In this document: piece by piece, positions 32,249 to 41,235 of the stretch
Layout: every line of letters begins with the position of its first letter
Position numbering within the stretch: the stretch's first letter is position 1
Origin: Aquitalea denitrificans
Lineage (GTDB): Bacteria; Pseudomonadota; Gammaproteobacteria; Burkholderiales; Chromobacteriaceae
DNA: 64,000 nt
Direction of reading: 5' to 3'
Assembly: GCF_009856625.1 (NCBI RefSeq)
Contig: NZ_CP047241.1
Location: forward strand, 3,596,001-3,660,000
Notes under the pieces: generated by a model
Seen by the model: only the letters and a program-made list of their open reading frames with translations
Told to the model about the DNA's origin: nothing
Databases searched by the model: none
Made by a program: the position numbers and the translations under genes

Positions 32249-33640
32249 ATGAGCTTTATCGTGGTTTTGCTGGCCCTGTTTTTCCTGATGCTGGCCGCCT
32301 ATCGCGGCTACAGCGTCATCCTGATGGCACCACTGGCCGCTCTGGGCGCGGTGCTGCTGACCGACCCCTCCGCCGTGGCACCCGCCTTCAGCGGGCTGTT
32401 CATGGACAAGATGGTGGGCTTCATCAAGCTGTACTTCCCGGTGTTCTTGCTGGGGTCGGTGTTTGGCAAGCTGGTGGAAATGTCGGGCTTTTCCAAATCC
32501 ATCGTTGCCGCCGTCATCCGCTTTATCGGCGAGAAACGTGCCATCGCCGTCATCGTGGCGGTGTGTGCGCTGCTGACCTATGGCGGGGTATCACTGTTCG
32601 TGGTGGTATTCGCCGTCTACCCCTTTGCCGCCGAACTGTTCCGCCAGAGCAATATTCCCAAACGGCTGATTCCCGGCACCGTGGCGCTGGGTGCGTTTTC
32701 CTTCACCATGGACGCCCTGCCCGGCACGCCGCAAATCCAGAACATCATCCCCACCACCTTTTTCAAGACCACCGCCTGGGCTGCTCCGGCACTGGGTATT
32801 TGCGGTGCGGTATTCATCACCCTGGTGGGGCTGGCTTATCTGGAATGGCGGCGCCGCAGCCTGATGGCGCGCGGTGAAGGCTATGGCACCGATTTGCGCA
32901 ACGAGCCGGAACACGTCGACACCAGCAGCCTGCCCTCGCCCTGGCTGGCCATCGCGCCGCTGCTGCTGATCGGCATCAGCAACTTTGCCTTTACCCGCTG
33001 GATTCCCGCCTGGTACGGCAGCAGTCACGAACTGCTGCTGGCCGGCATGGCCAAGCCGGTCACCACCCAGATCTCCACCGTCACCGCCATCTGGTCGGTG
33101 GAAGCCGCCCTGCTGCTGGGCATTGCCTTTGTCGCGCTGACCGCCTGGCCCGCCATCAAGGAGCGCTTTGCCGAAGGCAGCAAGGGGGCGATTGCCGGTG
33201 CCATGCTGGCCGCGATGAACACCGCGTCGGAATACGGCTTTGGCGCTGTCATTGCCGCCCTGCCCGGCTTCATGGTGATTGGCCATGCACTGCAGAGCAT
33301 TCCCAATCCGCTGGTGAATGCCGCAGTCACGGTCAGCACGCTGGCCGGCGTCACCGGTTCGGCATCCGGCGGCATGAGCATTGCACTGGCTGCCATGGGC
33401 GAGCAGTTCATCAGCGCCTGCCAGGCGGCAGGCATTCCGCTGGAAGTACTGCACCGGGTGGTGGCCATGGCCAGTGGCGGCATGGACACCCTGCCGCATA
33501 ACGGCGCGGTGATCACCCTGCTGGCAGTCACCGGCCTCACCCACCGCGAGGCTTACCGCGACATCTTCGCGGTCACCCTGATCAAGACGCTGGCGGTGTT
33601 CTTTGTGATTACCGTTTTCTACCTCACCGGGCTGGTCTGA
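32249..33640 (+). CDS. GntP-family permease, probable 3-hydroxybutyrate/acetoacetate importer
   Basis: A 463-residue transporter with about 12 hydrophobic segments. GntP-family features include G-G-V-S-L-F-V-V-V-F near 115, a D-A-L-P-G-T-P-Q-I-Q-N loop near 155, and S-A-S-G-G-M-S and M-D-T-L-P-H-N-G-A-V near the C-terminus. The start at 32249 follows GAGGAGAT by about 6 bases. It is the first gene after the sigma-54 promoter and is followed by 3-hydroxybutyrate dehydrogenase, so the substrate is inferred from context rather than from residues. Confidence 0.85.
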   Translation: MSFIVVLLALFFLMLAAYRGYSVILMAPLAALGAVLLTDPSAVAPAFSGLFMDKMVGFIKLYFPVFLLGSVFGKLVEMSGFSKSIVAAVIRFIGEKRAIAVIVAVCALLTYGGVSLFVVVFAVYPFAAELFRQSNIPKRLIPGTVALGAFSFTMDALPGTPQIQNIIPTTFFKTTAWAAPALGICGAVFITLVGLAYLEWRRRSLMARGEGYGTDLRNEPEHVDTSSLPSPWLAIAPLLLIGISNFAFTRWIPAWYGSSHELLLAGMAKPVTTQISTVTAIWSVEAALLLGIAFVALTAWPAIKERFAEGSKGAIAGAMLAAMNTASEYGFGAVIAALPGFMVIGHALQSIPNPLVNAAVTVSTLAGVTGSASGGMSIALAAMGEQFISACQAAGIPLEVLHRVVAMASGGMDTLPHNGAVITLLAVTGLTHREAYRDIFAVTLIKTLAVFFVITVFYLTGLV

Positions 33641-33701
33641 TTCCACCCGGCAATCCCATCCACCGGCCCTGCGCTGCGCAGGGCCAGACAGGACCATCAA
33701 C

Positions 33702-34478
33702 ATGACAACACTGGCAGGCAAAACTGCGCTGGTTACCGGCTCCACCAGCGGCATCGGTCTGGGCATTGCCCAGGCACTGGCCGAAGCGGGGGCCGATATC
33801 GTGCTCAACGGCTTTGGCGATGTTGAGGCAGCACTGACCCTGATCCGCAGCCATGGCGTGCAGGCCTGGCACCACCCGGCCGACCTGTCCGACCCGGCCC
33901 AGATAGACACCCTGTGCGCCTTTGCCGCACACGAAAGCGGCGGCGTGGACATTCTGGTGAACAACGCCGGCATCCAGCATGTATCCCCCATCGAAGCTTT
34001 CCCGCCGGCACAGTGGGACAAGGTGCTGGCCATCAACCTGAGCGCGGTCTTCCACACCAGCCGCCTGCTGTTGCCGCTGATGCGCCAGCGCGGCTGGGGC
34101 CGCATCATCAATATCGCCTCCACCCACGGGCTGGTGGCCTCCAGCGGCAAGTCTGCCTATGTGGCAGCCAAGCATGGGGTGCTGGGCCTCACCAAGACCG
34201 TGGCACTGGAAACCGCCCACAGCCCCATCACCTGCAATGCCATTTGTCCGGGCTGGGTGCTCACCCCGCTTGTGGCACAGCAGATTGCCGACCGCGCCAG
34301 CGCACAGGGCATCAACCCGCAGCAGGCCCAGCACGATTTGCTGGCCGAAAAACAACCCTCCGGCCAGTTTGTCACCCCGGCGCAACTGGGTGCGCTGGCC
34401 GCGTTTTTGTGCAGCCCGGCTGCCGATGAAGTACGCGGTGCCGCCTGGGCCATGGATGGCGGCTGGACTGCCCAATAA
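33702..34478 (+). CDS. bdhA: 3-hydroxybutyrate dehydrogenase
   Basis: A 258-residue short-chain dehydrogenase that oxidises (R)-3-hydroxybutyrate to acetoacetate with NAD+. The T-G-S-T-S-G-I-G nucleotide loop, N-N-A-G-I-Q-H-V, catalytic Ser in I-A-S-T-H-G-L-V-A-S, and Tyr/Lys in S-A-Y-V-A-A-K-H-G are present. The tail A-W-A-M-D-G-G-W-T-A-Q is typical of BdhA. It lies between the permease and the CoA-transferase genes, giving a complete route from hydroxybutyrate to acetoacetyl-CoA. Confidence 0.93.
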   Translation: MTTLAGKTALVTGSTSGIGLGIAQALAEAGADIVLNGFGDVEAALTLIRSHGVQAWHHPADLSDPAQIDTLCAFAAHESGGVDILVNNAGIQHVSPIEAFPPAQWDKVLAINLSAVFHTSRLLLPLMRQRGWGRIINIASTHGLVASSGKSAYVAAKHGVLGLTKTVALETAHSPITCNAICPGWVLTPLVAQQIADRASAQGINPQQAQHDLLAEKQPSGQFVTPAQLGALAAFLCSPAADEVRGAAWAMDGGWTAQ

Positions 34479-34501
34479 GCAAAGCAAGCAAGGACAATGT
34501 A

Positions 34502-35215
34502 ATGAACAAGCTTTACCCGGATGCCGCCAGCGCACTGGCGGACATTGTGGCCGATGGCCAGACCATTGCTGTGGGCGGCTTCGGCCTGTGCGGCATTCCC
34601 GAGGCACTGATTGCCGCGCTGCGTGACAGCGGCGTGCGCAATCTCACCGCCATTTCCAATAATGCCGGGGTGGATGGCTTTGGCTTGGGCCAACTGCTGC
34701 AAACCCGGCAGATCCGCAAAATGGTGTCGTCCTACGTCGGCGAAAACAAGGAATTCGAACGCCAGTACCTGAGTGGCGAGCTGGAGCTGGAATTCACCCC
34801 GCAAGGCACGCTGGCAGAAAAACTGCGCGCTGGCGGCAGCGGCATCCCCGCCTTCTTCACCCGCACCGGCTACGGCACGCTGGTGGCCGAAGGCAAGGAA
34901 GTGCGCGAATTCAACGGCCACCCGCACATTCTGGAGCAAGCGCTGTTTGCCGACATTGCCCTGGTCAAGGCCTGGAAGGCCGACCGCGCCGGTAATCTGG
35001 TCTACCGCCGCACCGCGCGCAATTTCAACCCGAATGTGGCGATGGCCGGACGCATTACCGTGGCCGAGGTGGAAGAGATTGTCGAAAACGGCGTGTTGGA
35101 CCCGGATGCCATCCACACCCCCGGCATCTTTGTGCAGCGACTGGTGCTCAACCCGCATCCCGAAAAACGCATCGAGCAGCGCACCGTGCGCAGCCCAGCC
35201 CTGACGGAGGCTTGA
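34502..35215 (+). CDS. scoA: succinyl-CoA:3-ketoacid CoA-transferase subunit A
   Basis: A 237-residue alpha subunit of the type I CoA-transferase that activates acetoacetate using succinyl-CoA. It has the N-terminal G-G-F-G-L-C-G-I-P loop, the S-Y-V-G-E-N segment and the G-G-S-G-I-P-A-F-F-T-R-T-G family motif. It ends just before scoB. Length is as expected for the family. Confidence 0.93.
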   Translation: MNKLYPDAASALADIVADGQTIAVGGFGLCGIPEALIAALRDSGVRNLTAISNNAGVDGFGLGQLLQTRQIRKMVSSYVGENKEFERQYLSGELELEFTPQGTLAEKLRAGGSGIPAFFTRTGYGTLVAEGKEVREFNGHPHILEQALFADIALVKAWKADRAGNLVYRRTARNFNPNVAMAGRITVAEVEEIVENGVLDPDAIHTPGIFVQRLVLNPHPEKRIEQRTVRSPALTEA

Positions 35216-35217
35216 AC

Positions 35218-35898
35218 ATGGCTTGGACACGCGAGCAAATGGCTGCACGGGCAGCACAGGAATTGCAGGATGGCTTTTATGTGAATCTGGGTATCGGCCT
35301 GCCCACGCTGGTGGCCAACCATGTGCCAGCCGGCATGGAAGTGTGGCTGCAATCGGAAAACGGCTTGCTGGGCATCGGCCCGTTTCCGACCGAAGACGAG
35401 GTAGACCCGGACCTAATCAACGCCGGCAAGCAAACCATCACCACCCTGCCCGGCTCGGCCATTTTCAGCTCGGCCGACTCCTTTGGCATGATTCGCGGCG
35501 GCAAAATCAATCTGGCCATCCTCGGCGCCATGCAGGTCAGTCAGCATGGCGACCTGGCCAACTGGATGATTCCGGGCAAGATGGTAAAAGGCATGGGCGG
35601 CGCGATGGACCTGGTGGCCGGTGTCGGCAAGGTGGTGGTGCTGATGGAACACACTGCCAAGAAAAAGGACGGCACGGAAGAGGCCAAGCTGCTGGAGCGC
35701 TGCACCCTGCCCTTGACTGGCGTGGGCGTGGTCAGCCTGATCATTACCGATCTGGGCGTAATACGAGTGGAGTCTGACGGCCTGCATCTGCAGGAGCTGG
35801 CACCGGGCGTGAAAGTGGAGGACATCTGCGCCCGTACCGCAGCACCGCTGCATTCAGGCTTGCGACGCCAGGCCGGTGAAGCAGCTATCGCCGGCTAA
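35218..35898 (+). CDS. scoB: succinyl-CoA:3-ketoacid CoA-transferase subunit B
   Basis: A 226-residue beta subunit carrying the catalytic glutamate in S-E-N-G-L-L-G-I-G-P near residue 45. It begins M-A-W-T-R-E-Q at 35218, with CGGAGG 6 bases upstream. The C-terminal half has G-A-M-D-L-V-A-G-V and M-E-H-T-A-K. It is the last gene of the operon and is followed by a strong terminator. No thiolase gene follows, so the final cleavage to acetyl-CoA must be supplied from elsewhere. Confidence 0.93.
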   Translation: MAWTREQMAARAAQELQDGFYVNLGIGLPTLVANHVPAGMEVWLQSENGLLGIGPFPTEDEVDPDLINAGKQTITTLPGSAIFSSADSFGMIRGGKINLAILGAMQVSQHGDLANWMIPGKMVKGMGGAMDLVAGVGKVVVLMEHTAKKKDGTEEAKLLERCTLPLTGVGVVSLIITDLGVIRVESDGLHLQELAPGVKVEDICARTAAPLHSGLRRQAGEAAIAG

Positions 35899-35916
35899 AA
35901 CCAGCGCCGTCCCATG

Positions 35917-35953
35917 AAAAAAGCACGCGCTGCCAGCAGTCGCGTGCTTTTTT
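35917..35953. terminator. bidirectional terminator between scoB and ubiB
   Basis: AAAAAAGCACGCG (35917-35929) pairs with CGCGTGCTTTTTT (35941-35953): a 13-bp stem including the A/T flanks, with an 11-base loop. Confidence 0.9.
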
Positions 35954-35971
35954 ACTGTCAGCCAGCAAGGG

Positions 35972-37498
35972 CTAGAGCAAGGATTTGACCAGCAAAGCAG
36001 TCAGCAGGATGGCAATCAGGCTGAGCAGGAAATTCTGCCGCTTCTGCTCGCGCATCAGATGCATATAGCCTTCCACCAGCAAATCGCTCTTGGCCGCCGA
36101 CAGCGCCTCGTTGAGCTTGCGCGGCAGCGTGGGCAGGGTGGTGGCCCATTGCGGCGCTTCCTGCTTGAGCGTGCGCAACATGCCGCGCCAACCCATCTGT
36201 TCGTTCATCCACTTGGTGAGGAAGGGCTTGGCGGTATCCCACAAGTCCAGCTCCGGGTCCAGTTGACGGCCCAGACCCTCGATATTGAGCAGGGTTTTCT
36301 GCAGCAACACCAGCTGCGGCTGGATTTCCACATTGAAGCGGCGGCTGGTTTCAAACAGGCGCAGCAGCACCAGGCCAAAGGAAATCTCCGACAAGGGTTT
36401 TTCGAAGATGGGTTCACACACCGTGCGCACCGCTGCTTCCAGCTCTTCGGCCCGAGTTTCTTTCGGCACCCAGCCGGATTCGATATGCGCGGTGGCCACA
36501 CGGTGGTAATCGCGGTTGAAGAAGGCCAGGAAGTTGACCGCCAGATAATGCTTGTCCTCGTCGGTCAGGCTGCCGACGATGCCGAAATCCAGCGCGATAT
36601 AGCGGCCATCTTCCGCCACGAAGATATTGCCCGGGTGCATGTCGGCATGGAAAAAACCATGACGGAACACCTGGGTGAAGAAGATTTCCACCCCGAAGCG
36701 CGACAGCTTGCGCAGGTCCACGCCCTGCTCGCGCAGGCGGTCAATCTGCCCCACCGGCGTACCGTGCATCCACTCCAGCGTCAGTACCTGCCGGTTGGTG
36801 TAGTCGTAAAACACTTCTGGCACGATCAGCATGTCCGAACCGGTAAAGTTGCGGCGCAGCTGCGAGGCATTGGCAGCCTCGTGCATCATGTCCAGTTCGT
36901 CGTGCAGGTATTTGTCGAACTCGGCCACCACCTCGCGCGGTTTCAAGCGCTTGCCGTCGATGAAGAAGCGCTCCACCCAGCGGGCCAGCGTGGACATCAA
37001 GGCCAGATCCTGTTCGATCACCGGCTGAATGCCGGGGCGCAATACCTTCACCGCCACTTCGCGGCCACGGCTGCCATCCGGCTGTTTCAGCCAGGCCTTG
37101 TGCACCTGCGCCACCGAGGCACTGGCCACCGGGGTGATATCAAAATCCACATACAGGTTTTCCACCGGCTGGCCAAAGCTCTGCTCGATCACCTGCCGCG
37201 CCAGCGCACCATCAAACGGCGGCACCCGGTCTTGCAGCAGCGCCATTTCATCGGCGTAATCCGGTGGCAGCAGGTCGCGCCGGGTAGACAGCACCTGGCC
37301 GAACTTGACGAAGATAGGCCCCAGGCTTTCCAGCGCCAGCCGCACCCGCGCCGGCAGCGGTGCACTGACATCACGCCGTACCGGACACAGCTTCAGCAGG
37401 CTATGCACGAAACCCAGCCGCGAATGACCTTCGAAAAAGTCGTCCAGACCATAACGGTACAGGGTGGAAACAATCTTGAAAAAACGCGAAATCCGCAT
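35972..37498 (-). CDS. ubiB: ubiquinone biosynthesis kinase-like protein UbiB
   Basis: A 508-residue ABC1/ADCK-family atypical kinase needed for ubiquinone synthesis. The family K-x-G-Q motif is in F-V-K-F-G-Q-V-L-S-T-R. The V-A-V-K-V-L-R-P-G lysine and the H-A-D-M-H-P-G-N-I and A-L-D-F-G-I-V-G metal-binding motifs follow. Two hydrophobic helices end the protein (L-L-S-L-I-A-I-L-L-T-A-L-L-V-K-S-L-L). It is 17 bases after ubiJ in a ubiE...ubiJ-ubiB group, as in E. coli. Confidence 0.95.
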   Translation of the reverse strand: MRISRFFKIVSTLYRYGLDDFFEGHSRLGFVHSLLKLCPVRRDVSAPLPARVRLALESLGPIFVKFGQVLSTRRDLLPPDYADEMALLQDRVPPFDGALARQVIEQSFGQPVENLYVDFDITPVASASVAQVHKAWLKQPDGSRGREVAVKVLRPGIQPVIEQDLALMSTLARWVERFFIDGKRLKPREVVAEFDKYLHDELDMMHEAANASQLRRNFTGSDMLIVPEVFYDYTNRQVLTLEWMHGTPVGQIDRLREQGVDLRKLSRFGVEIFFTQVFRHGFFHADMHPGNIFVAEDGRYIALDFGIVGSLTDEDKHYLAVNFLAFFNRDYHRVATAHIESGWVPKETRAEELEAAVRTVCEPIFEKPLSEISFGLVLLRLFETSRRFNVEIQPQLVLLQKTLLNIEGLGRQLDPELDLWDTAKPFLTKWMNEQMGWRGMLRTLKQEAPQWATTLPTLPRKLNEALSAAKSDLLVEGYMHLMREQKRQNFLLSLIAILLTALLVKSLL

Positions 37499-37515
37499 AA
37501 TGACGGGCTTGACCC

Positions 37516-38094
37516 TTATTCCTTTGGTTCCGACAACGCGGCTTCCAGCCGCTGCAATCGTTTTTCGCTGCGCGCCACATCATCACGCAAGCTGTCTACC
37601 GCGCCGACAAAGCGGCCAACGGCTTGCCGACTGGCCAACAGCGGTGCTTCTTCCCGCAAGTGCTCTATCCAGTTTTCCATCAGCCGCCAGGCAATTTCAC
37701 CCTTGAAGCCCAGCGAGGCACGGGCCATGCGCTGCAAACGATTGGCCGCCACATCCCCCACCACGCGCGACAAGTCTTCGCCAGCATCCCAGCGCATACG
37801 CGCCAGTAAGCGGCCTACCGCGCTCCCCAGTTCGGCGTCGCCTTCCAGGCTGACATCGCGCAAGGCCGGATCGCGCCCGCTGACAGCGGCCAGCGCCGCC
37901 GCATGACTCAGGCGGATGGTGGCTTCCGGCTCGCCCTCACAGGCAGCCAGCCAGCCTTCTTCGGTCACCACCCCGCGCACCGTCATCGGAGCCAGCACCA
38001 CGCCTAGTCGCCGACCGGCATGAGCGGCCAGTTCGGCCCGCACTGCCGGCTGCTGCTTGAGCAGATGATTGAATACGGCAATCTGGATACGCAT
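37516..38094 (-). CDS. ubiJ: ubiquinone biosynthesis accessory factor UbiJ (SCP2 domain)
   Basis: A 192-residue lipid-binding accessory factor of the Ubi complex with an N-terminal SCP2-like domain (F-N-H-L-L-K-Q, then G-E-P-E-A-T-I-R-L-S and D-V-S-L-E-G-D-A-E-L-G). The C-terminal part is helical and includes V-V-G-D-V-A-A-N-R-L-Q. The ATG at 38094 has GGAG 8 bases upstream. Position next to ubiB supports the assignment; sequence conservation in this family is low. Confidence 0.87.
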   Translation of the reverse strand: MRIQIAVFNHLLKQQPAVRAELAAHAGRRLGVVLAPMTVRGVVTEEGWLAACEGEPEATIRLSHAAALAAVSGRDPALRDVSLEGDAELGSAVGRLLARMRWDAGEDLSRVVGDVAANRLQRMARASLGFKGEIAWRLMENWIEHLREEAPLLASRQAVGRFVGAVDSLRDDVARSEKRLQRLEAALSEPKE

Positions 38095-38125
38095 CAGCAA
38101 TGCTCCACAAACAAGCTGCCCGGTT

Positions 38126-38755
38126 TCAGTGTTTCAAGCGGGCAAACAAAAGATTGATACCCAGCAGGATGAACAGGCCGCCACACAGTTGATCCAGCCG
38201 CTGCGCCACACCCTTGTGACGCAGCCAGTCCCCCAGCCGTGCCGACAGCAAGGCCAGCAGCGTGCACCAGGCCAGGCCGGTGGCGACAAAGGTCAGCCCC
38301 AGAATGACAAAAGACAGGGCGGTGGCACCCGGCTTGACGAACTGCGGCAGGAAGGCGAGGAAAAACAGCGCCACCTTGGGATTGAACAGATTGGTGAAAA
38401 AAGCTTCACGCAGGATTTTGCTTGGCCGCGCAGCTTCCAGCCGGGCCGCATCGCCAGCCACGCTACTGCCAGGACGACGCAGCATCTTCACGCCCAGCCA
38501 CAGCAAATAGCCTGCGCCCAGCAGCTTTACCACCAGAAAAGCCATGGCCGAGGTAGCTAGCAGCGCCGATAGACCAAAAGCCGCCAGCAGGGTGTGGCCC
38601 AGGCTGCCCAAGCCTATGCCCAGCGCCGACAACAGGCCAACCTTGCTGCCCTGCGCCGTGCTGCGGCCCAGAATGTAGAAGGTGTCCGGGCCGGGCGTCA
38701 GGTTAAGCAACAAGCCTGCCGCCATGAAGGCCCACAGATTGGTGATGCCGTCCAT
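38126..38755 (-). CDS. LysE/RhtB-family amino-acid exporter
   Basis: A 209-residue membrane protein with about six helices and the family motif L-L-N-L-T-P-G-P-D-T near residue 20, plus F-F-T-N-L-F-N-P-K-V-A-L-F-F near 120. Members export threonine, homoserine, lysine and similar metabolites. The substrate here is unknown. It interrupts the ubiE-ubiJ pair but runs in the same direction and is probably cotranscribed. Confidence 0.9.
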   Translation of the reverse strand: MDGITNLWAFMAAGLLLNLTPGPDTFYILGRSTAQGSKVGLLSALGIGLGSLGHTLLAAFGLSALLATSAMAFLVVKLLGAGYLLWLGVKMLRRPGSSVAGDAARLEAARPSKILREAFFTNLFNPKVALFFLAFLPQFVKPGATALSFVILGLTFVATGLAWCTLLALLSARLGDWLRHKGVAQRLDQLCGGLFILLGINLLFARLKH

Positions 38756-38766
38756 GGCGCGTGTCC

Positions 38767-39501
38767 TTACAGTTTGTAGCCCTTGTGCAGCGCCACCACA
38801 CCACCCGTCATATTGTGATAGTCCACCTTGCCGAAACCGGCTTCCAGCATCATGGCCTTCAGGGTTTCCTGATCCGGATGCATGCGGATGGATTCGGCCA
38901 GGTACTGGTAGCTGTCGGCATCGCCGGCCACCATCTTGCCCATCACCGGCAGCGCCTTGAAGGAATAGAAGTCATAGAAGGGCGACAGCGGTTTCCATAC
39001 CTTGGAAAACTCCAGCACCATCAGCTTGCCACCCGGCTTGAGCACGCGGCACATTTCCTTCAGCGCGGCGTCCTTGTGCGTCATGTTGCGCAGGCCAAAA
39101 GCCACCGACACTGCATCAAAGTAATTGTCCGGGAACGGCAGCTTTTCCGCATCGGCCAGCGATACCGGCAGGATCAGGCCATCGTCCAGCAGGCGGTCAC
39201 GGCCCACGGTCAGCATGGAGCTGTTGATGTCGGTCAGCCATACTTCGCCCTTCTTGCCCACGCGCTTGCTCCAGCCGCGCGCCAGGTCGCCGGTGCCACC
39301 GGCAATGTCCAGCACCTTGTCGCCGGGCTTGACGCCGGAGGTGGTGAGGGTGAAGTGCTTCCACACGCGATGCAGGCCACCGGACATCAGGTCGTTCATC
39401 ACGTCGTACTTCTTGGCGACGGAGTGGAAAACCTCGGCTACTTTGCCGGCCTTTTCACTCTCGGCCACCGTCTTGAAGCCAAAATGCGTATCTTGATCCA
39501 T
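38767..39501 (-). CDS. ubiE: ubiquinone/menaquinone C-methyltransferase UbiE
   Basis: A 244-residue SAM-dependent methyltransferase. It has F-G-F-K-T-V at the N-terminus, the V-L-D-I-A-G-G-T-G-D-L SAM loop, the D-A-V-S-V-A-F-G-L-R-N-M-T-H motif diagnostic for UbiE, and N-M-T-G-G-V-V-A-L-H-K-G near the end. The ATG at 39501 has GGAG 5 bases upstream. The gene begins 2 bases after the stop of the DUF971 gene, suggesting coupling. Confidence 0.95.
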   Translation of the reverse strand: MDQDTHFGFKTVAESEKAGKVAEVFHSVAKKYDVMNDLMSGGLHRVWKHFTLTTSGVKPGDKVLDIAGGTGDLARGWSKRVGKKGEVWLTDINSSMLTVGRDRLLDDGLILPVSLADAEKLPFPDNYFDAVSVAFGLRNMTHKDAALKEMCRVLKPGGKLMVLEFSKVWKPLSPFYDFYSFKALPVMGKMVAGDADSYQYLAESIRMHPDQETLKAMMLEAGFGKVDYHNMTGGVVALHKGYKL

Positions 39502-39503
39502 AT

Positions 39504-39875
39504 TCACTCCCTGCTCGCGCCAGCGGCGGCGAGGCGATTCAGATAATCCTGCCAGTATGCCGCTTGTTGCGCACCCAGCTCGTAAAGGTAAGACCAGCTA
39601 TAGAGGCCGCTGTCGTGGCCGTCATCAAAGGTGATCTTCAGCGCGTAATGACCAACCGGCTCCAGCGCGGTGATACCGACATGGCGCTTGCCGGTTTGCA
39701 ATACTTCCTGCCCCGCACCGTGGCCGCGCACTTCGGCCGAGGGCGAGTACACGCGCAAATATTCGGCCGGCAACTGGAAACGGGCACCGTCCTCATAACT
39801 GATTTCCAGCGTGCGGGACACTGCATGCAAGGTGATTTCCTGCACTTGCGGGCTATCGGGAGTCAATCCTGCCAT
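39504..39875 (-). CDS. DUF971 (gamma-butyrobetaine hydroxylase N-terminal-like) protein
   Basis: A 123-residue DUF971 protein. The fold is recognisable from E-I-S-Y-E-D-G-A-R-F-Q-L-P-A-E-Y-L-R and the Y-A-L-K-I-T-F-D-D-G-H-D-S-G-L-Y-S-W motif. Stand-alone DUF971 proteins are common next to ubiE in betaproteobacteria, but their role is unproven; links to Fe-S cluster handling have been proposed. The start at 39875 has GAGG 5 bases upstream. The longer frame to 40016 would overlap queA. Confidence 0.88.
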   Translation of the reverse strand: MAGLTPDSPQVQEITLHAVSRTLEISYEDGARFQLPAEYLRVYSPSAEVRGHGAGQEVLQTGKRHVGITALEPVGHYALKITFDDGHDSGLYSWSYLYELGAQQAAYWQDYLNRLAAAGASRE

Positions 39876-39903
39876 GTCTGCCTCATCTGTAGTTTTTCGG
39901 GGC

Positions 39904-40935
39904 TCAGTCCTGCGCATCCTTGCGCTCCAGCAGCATGGCATCGCCATAGCTGAAGAAGCGGTATTCCTGCTGCACCGCATGGGCGTAGGCCGCGCGCATT
40001 TCCGCATAACCGGCAAAAGCCGACACCAGCATCAGCAAGGTGGACTTTGGCAGGTGGAAATTGGTGAGCAGGCGGTCCACCACGCGGAAGCGGTAACCCG
40101 GCGTGATGAAGATATCCGTCTCGCCACGGCCAGCCACCAGCTCGCCGCTGCGCGCAGCAGACTCCAGCGCGCGCATGCTGGTGGTACCTACCGCCAGTAC
40201 CTTGCTGCCGCGGGCATGCGCAGCCTGGATCAGGTCATAAGTACGCTGCGGCACATCGTAGATCTCGCTGTGCATCTTGTGATCGGCAATATTGTCCACC
40301 CGTACCGGCTGGAAAGTGCCCGCGCCCACGTGCAGGGTGACATAGGCCAGTTCCACGCCCTTGGCCTGCAGGGCAGCCAGCATTTCTTCAGTAAAGTGCA
40401 GGCCGGCAGTGGGTGCCGCTACCGCGCCTTTTTCGCGCGCATAAACGGTCTGGTAGCGCTCGTCGTCGTCACCCTCGGCGCTTCTCTCTATATAAGGCGG
40501 CAGCGGCAGCTTGCCGGAGGCATCCAGAATGTCGAACAGATTGTCCTCGGCCAGAAAGCGCAGCTTGAACAGCTCGCCCTCACGGCCCAGCATCTCGGCC
40601 TCCCAGCGCTCGGCAAAAATCAGCCGGGTGCCGGGCTTGGGCGATTTGGAAGAACGGACATGGGCCAGAGCAGTGTGCTCGTCCAGCACCCGCTCGATCA
40701 GGGCTTCAATCTTGCCGCCGCTGGCTTTTTCGCCAAACAGTCTGGCCTTGATTACGCGGGTATCGTTGAACACCATCACGTCGCCGGGAGCCAGCAGGCT
40801 GGCAAAATCGGCAAACTGGCCATCGGTGAGGCTGGTGCCGGCAACATGCAGCAAACGGCTGGCACCGCGCACCGCAGGCGGGTGCTGGGCAATCAGATGA
40901 TCGGGCAGGTGGTAATCAAAATCAGACAGCAGCAT
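39904..40935 (-). CDS. queA: tRNA preQ1(34) S-adenosylmethionine ribosyltransferase-isomerase QueA
   Basis: A 343-residue enzyme of queuosine synthesis that builds epoxyqueuosine on tRNA. Characteristic segments are F-D-Y-H-L-P-D-H-L-I-A-Q-H-P near the N-terminus, V-F-N-D-T-R-V-I-K-A-R-L-F-G, A-P-T-A-G-L-H-F-T and T-T-S-M-R-A-L-E-S. The usual partner tgt is not in the window. A perfect TATAAT on this strand (40964-40969) lies about 30 bases upstream. Confidence 0.95.
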   Translation of the reverse strand: MLLSDFDYHLPDHLIAQHPPAVRGASRLLHVAGTSLTDGQFADFASLLAPGDVMVFNDTRVIKARLFGEKASGGKIEALIERVLDEHTALAHVRSSKSPKPGTRLIFAERWEAEMLGREGELFKLRFLAEDNLFDILDASGKLPLPPYIERSAEGDDDERYQTVYAREKGAVAAPTAGLHFTEEMLAALQAKGVELAYVTLHVGAGTFQPVRVDNIADHKMHSEIYDVPQRTYDLIQAAHARGSKVLAVGTTSMRALESAARSGELVAGRGETDIFITPGYRFRVVDRLLTNFHLPKSTLLMLVSAFAGYAEMRAAYAHAVQQEYRFFSYGDAMLLERKDAQD

Positions 40936-40963
40936 GGTGTGAAGCTCGAATCAAAACCGGCAA

Positions 40964-40969
40964 ATTATA
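40964..40969 (-). promoter_or_regulatory. candidate queA -10 element
   Basis: TATAAT on the minus strand, 29 bases before the queA ATG. The -35 region is not convincing. Confidence 0.4.
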
Positions 40970-41145
40970 CCTGCGACCGCTGGCACCGGCACGGACTTGT
41001 TCGGAATTGCGCAGAATTTGAGCTTGATCAAGGGCCAGTAGCAAGAAACTGTAAAAAATTTGCCACCGTTTGAAATGCGGTTCACTGTAGTGCATTCGCT
41101 CGAAACGGCGGGCTTTCCAGGTAAATCAACCAGTCTGAACAAACA

Positions 41146-41161
41146 TCAAACACTCGTTTGA
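41146..41161. promoter_or_regulatory. TCAAAC-N4-GTTTGA dyad, PsrA-like operator candidate
   Basis: A perfect 6+6 inverted repeat with spacer ACTC, 75 bases before the aroQ start. It fits the PsrA half-sites known from Pseudomonas, (G/C)AAAC-N2-4-GTTT(G/C). PsrA is a TetR regulator responding to fatty acids. The downstream operon encodes biotin carboxylase subunits, so such control would make sense, but the regulator is not in the window. The rest of the 300-base gap 40936-41235 shows no gene. Confidence 0.5.
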
Positions 41162-41235
41162 AATACTGGAAAAGCTAGACATCGTGTCGCCATTTGCGGC
41201 AAACTCGCGCCCATGTTGAACTCAGGAGCAAAGCT

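Noticed and set aside
32591..34150. 519-residue frame antisense to the permease and bdhA
   Set aside because: Overlaps two recognised genes and has no recognisable motif.
36059..37906. 615-residue plus-strand frame across ubiB and ubiJ
   Set aside because: A shadow frame, His/Gln-rich at first, with no domain and no ribosome site.
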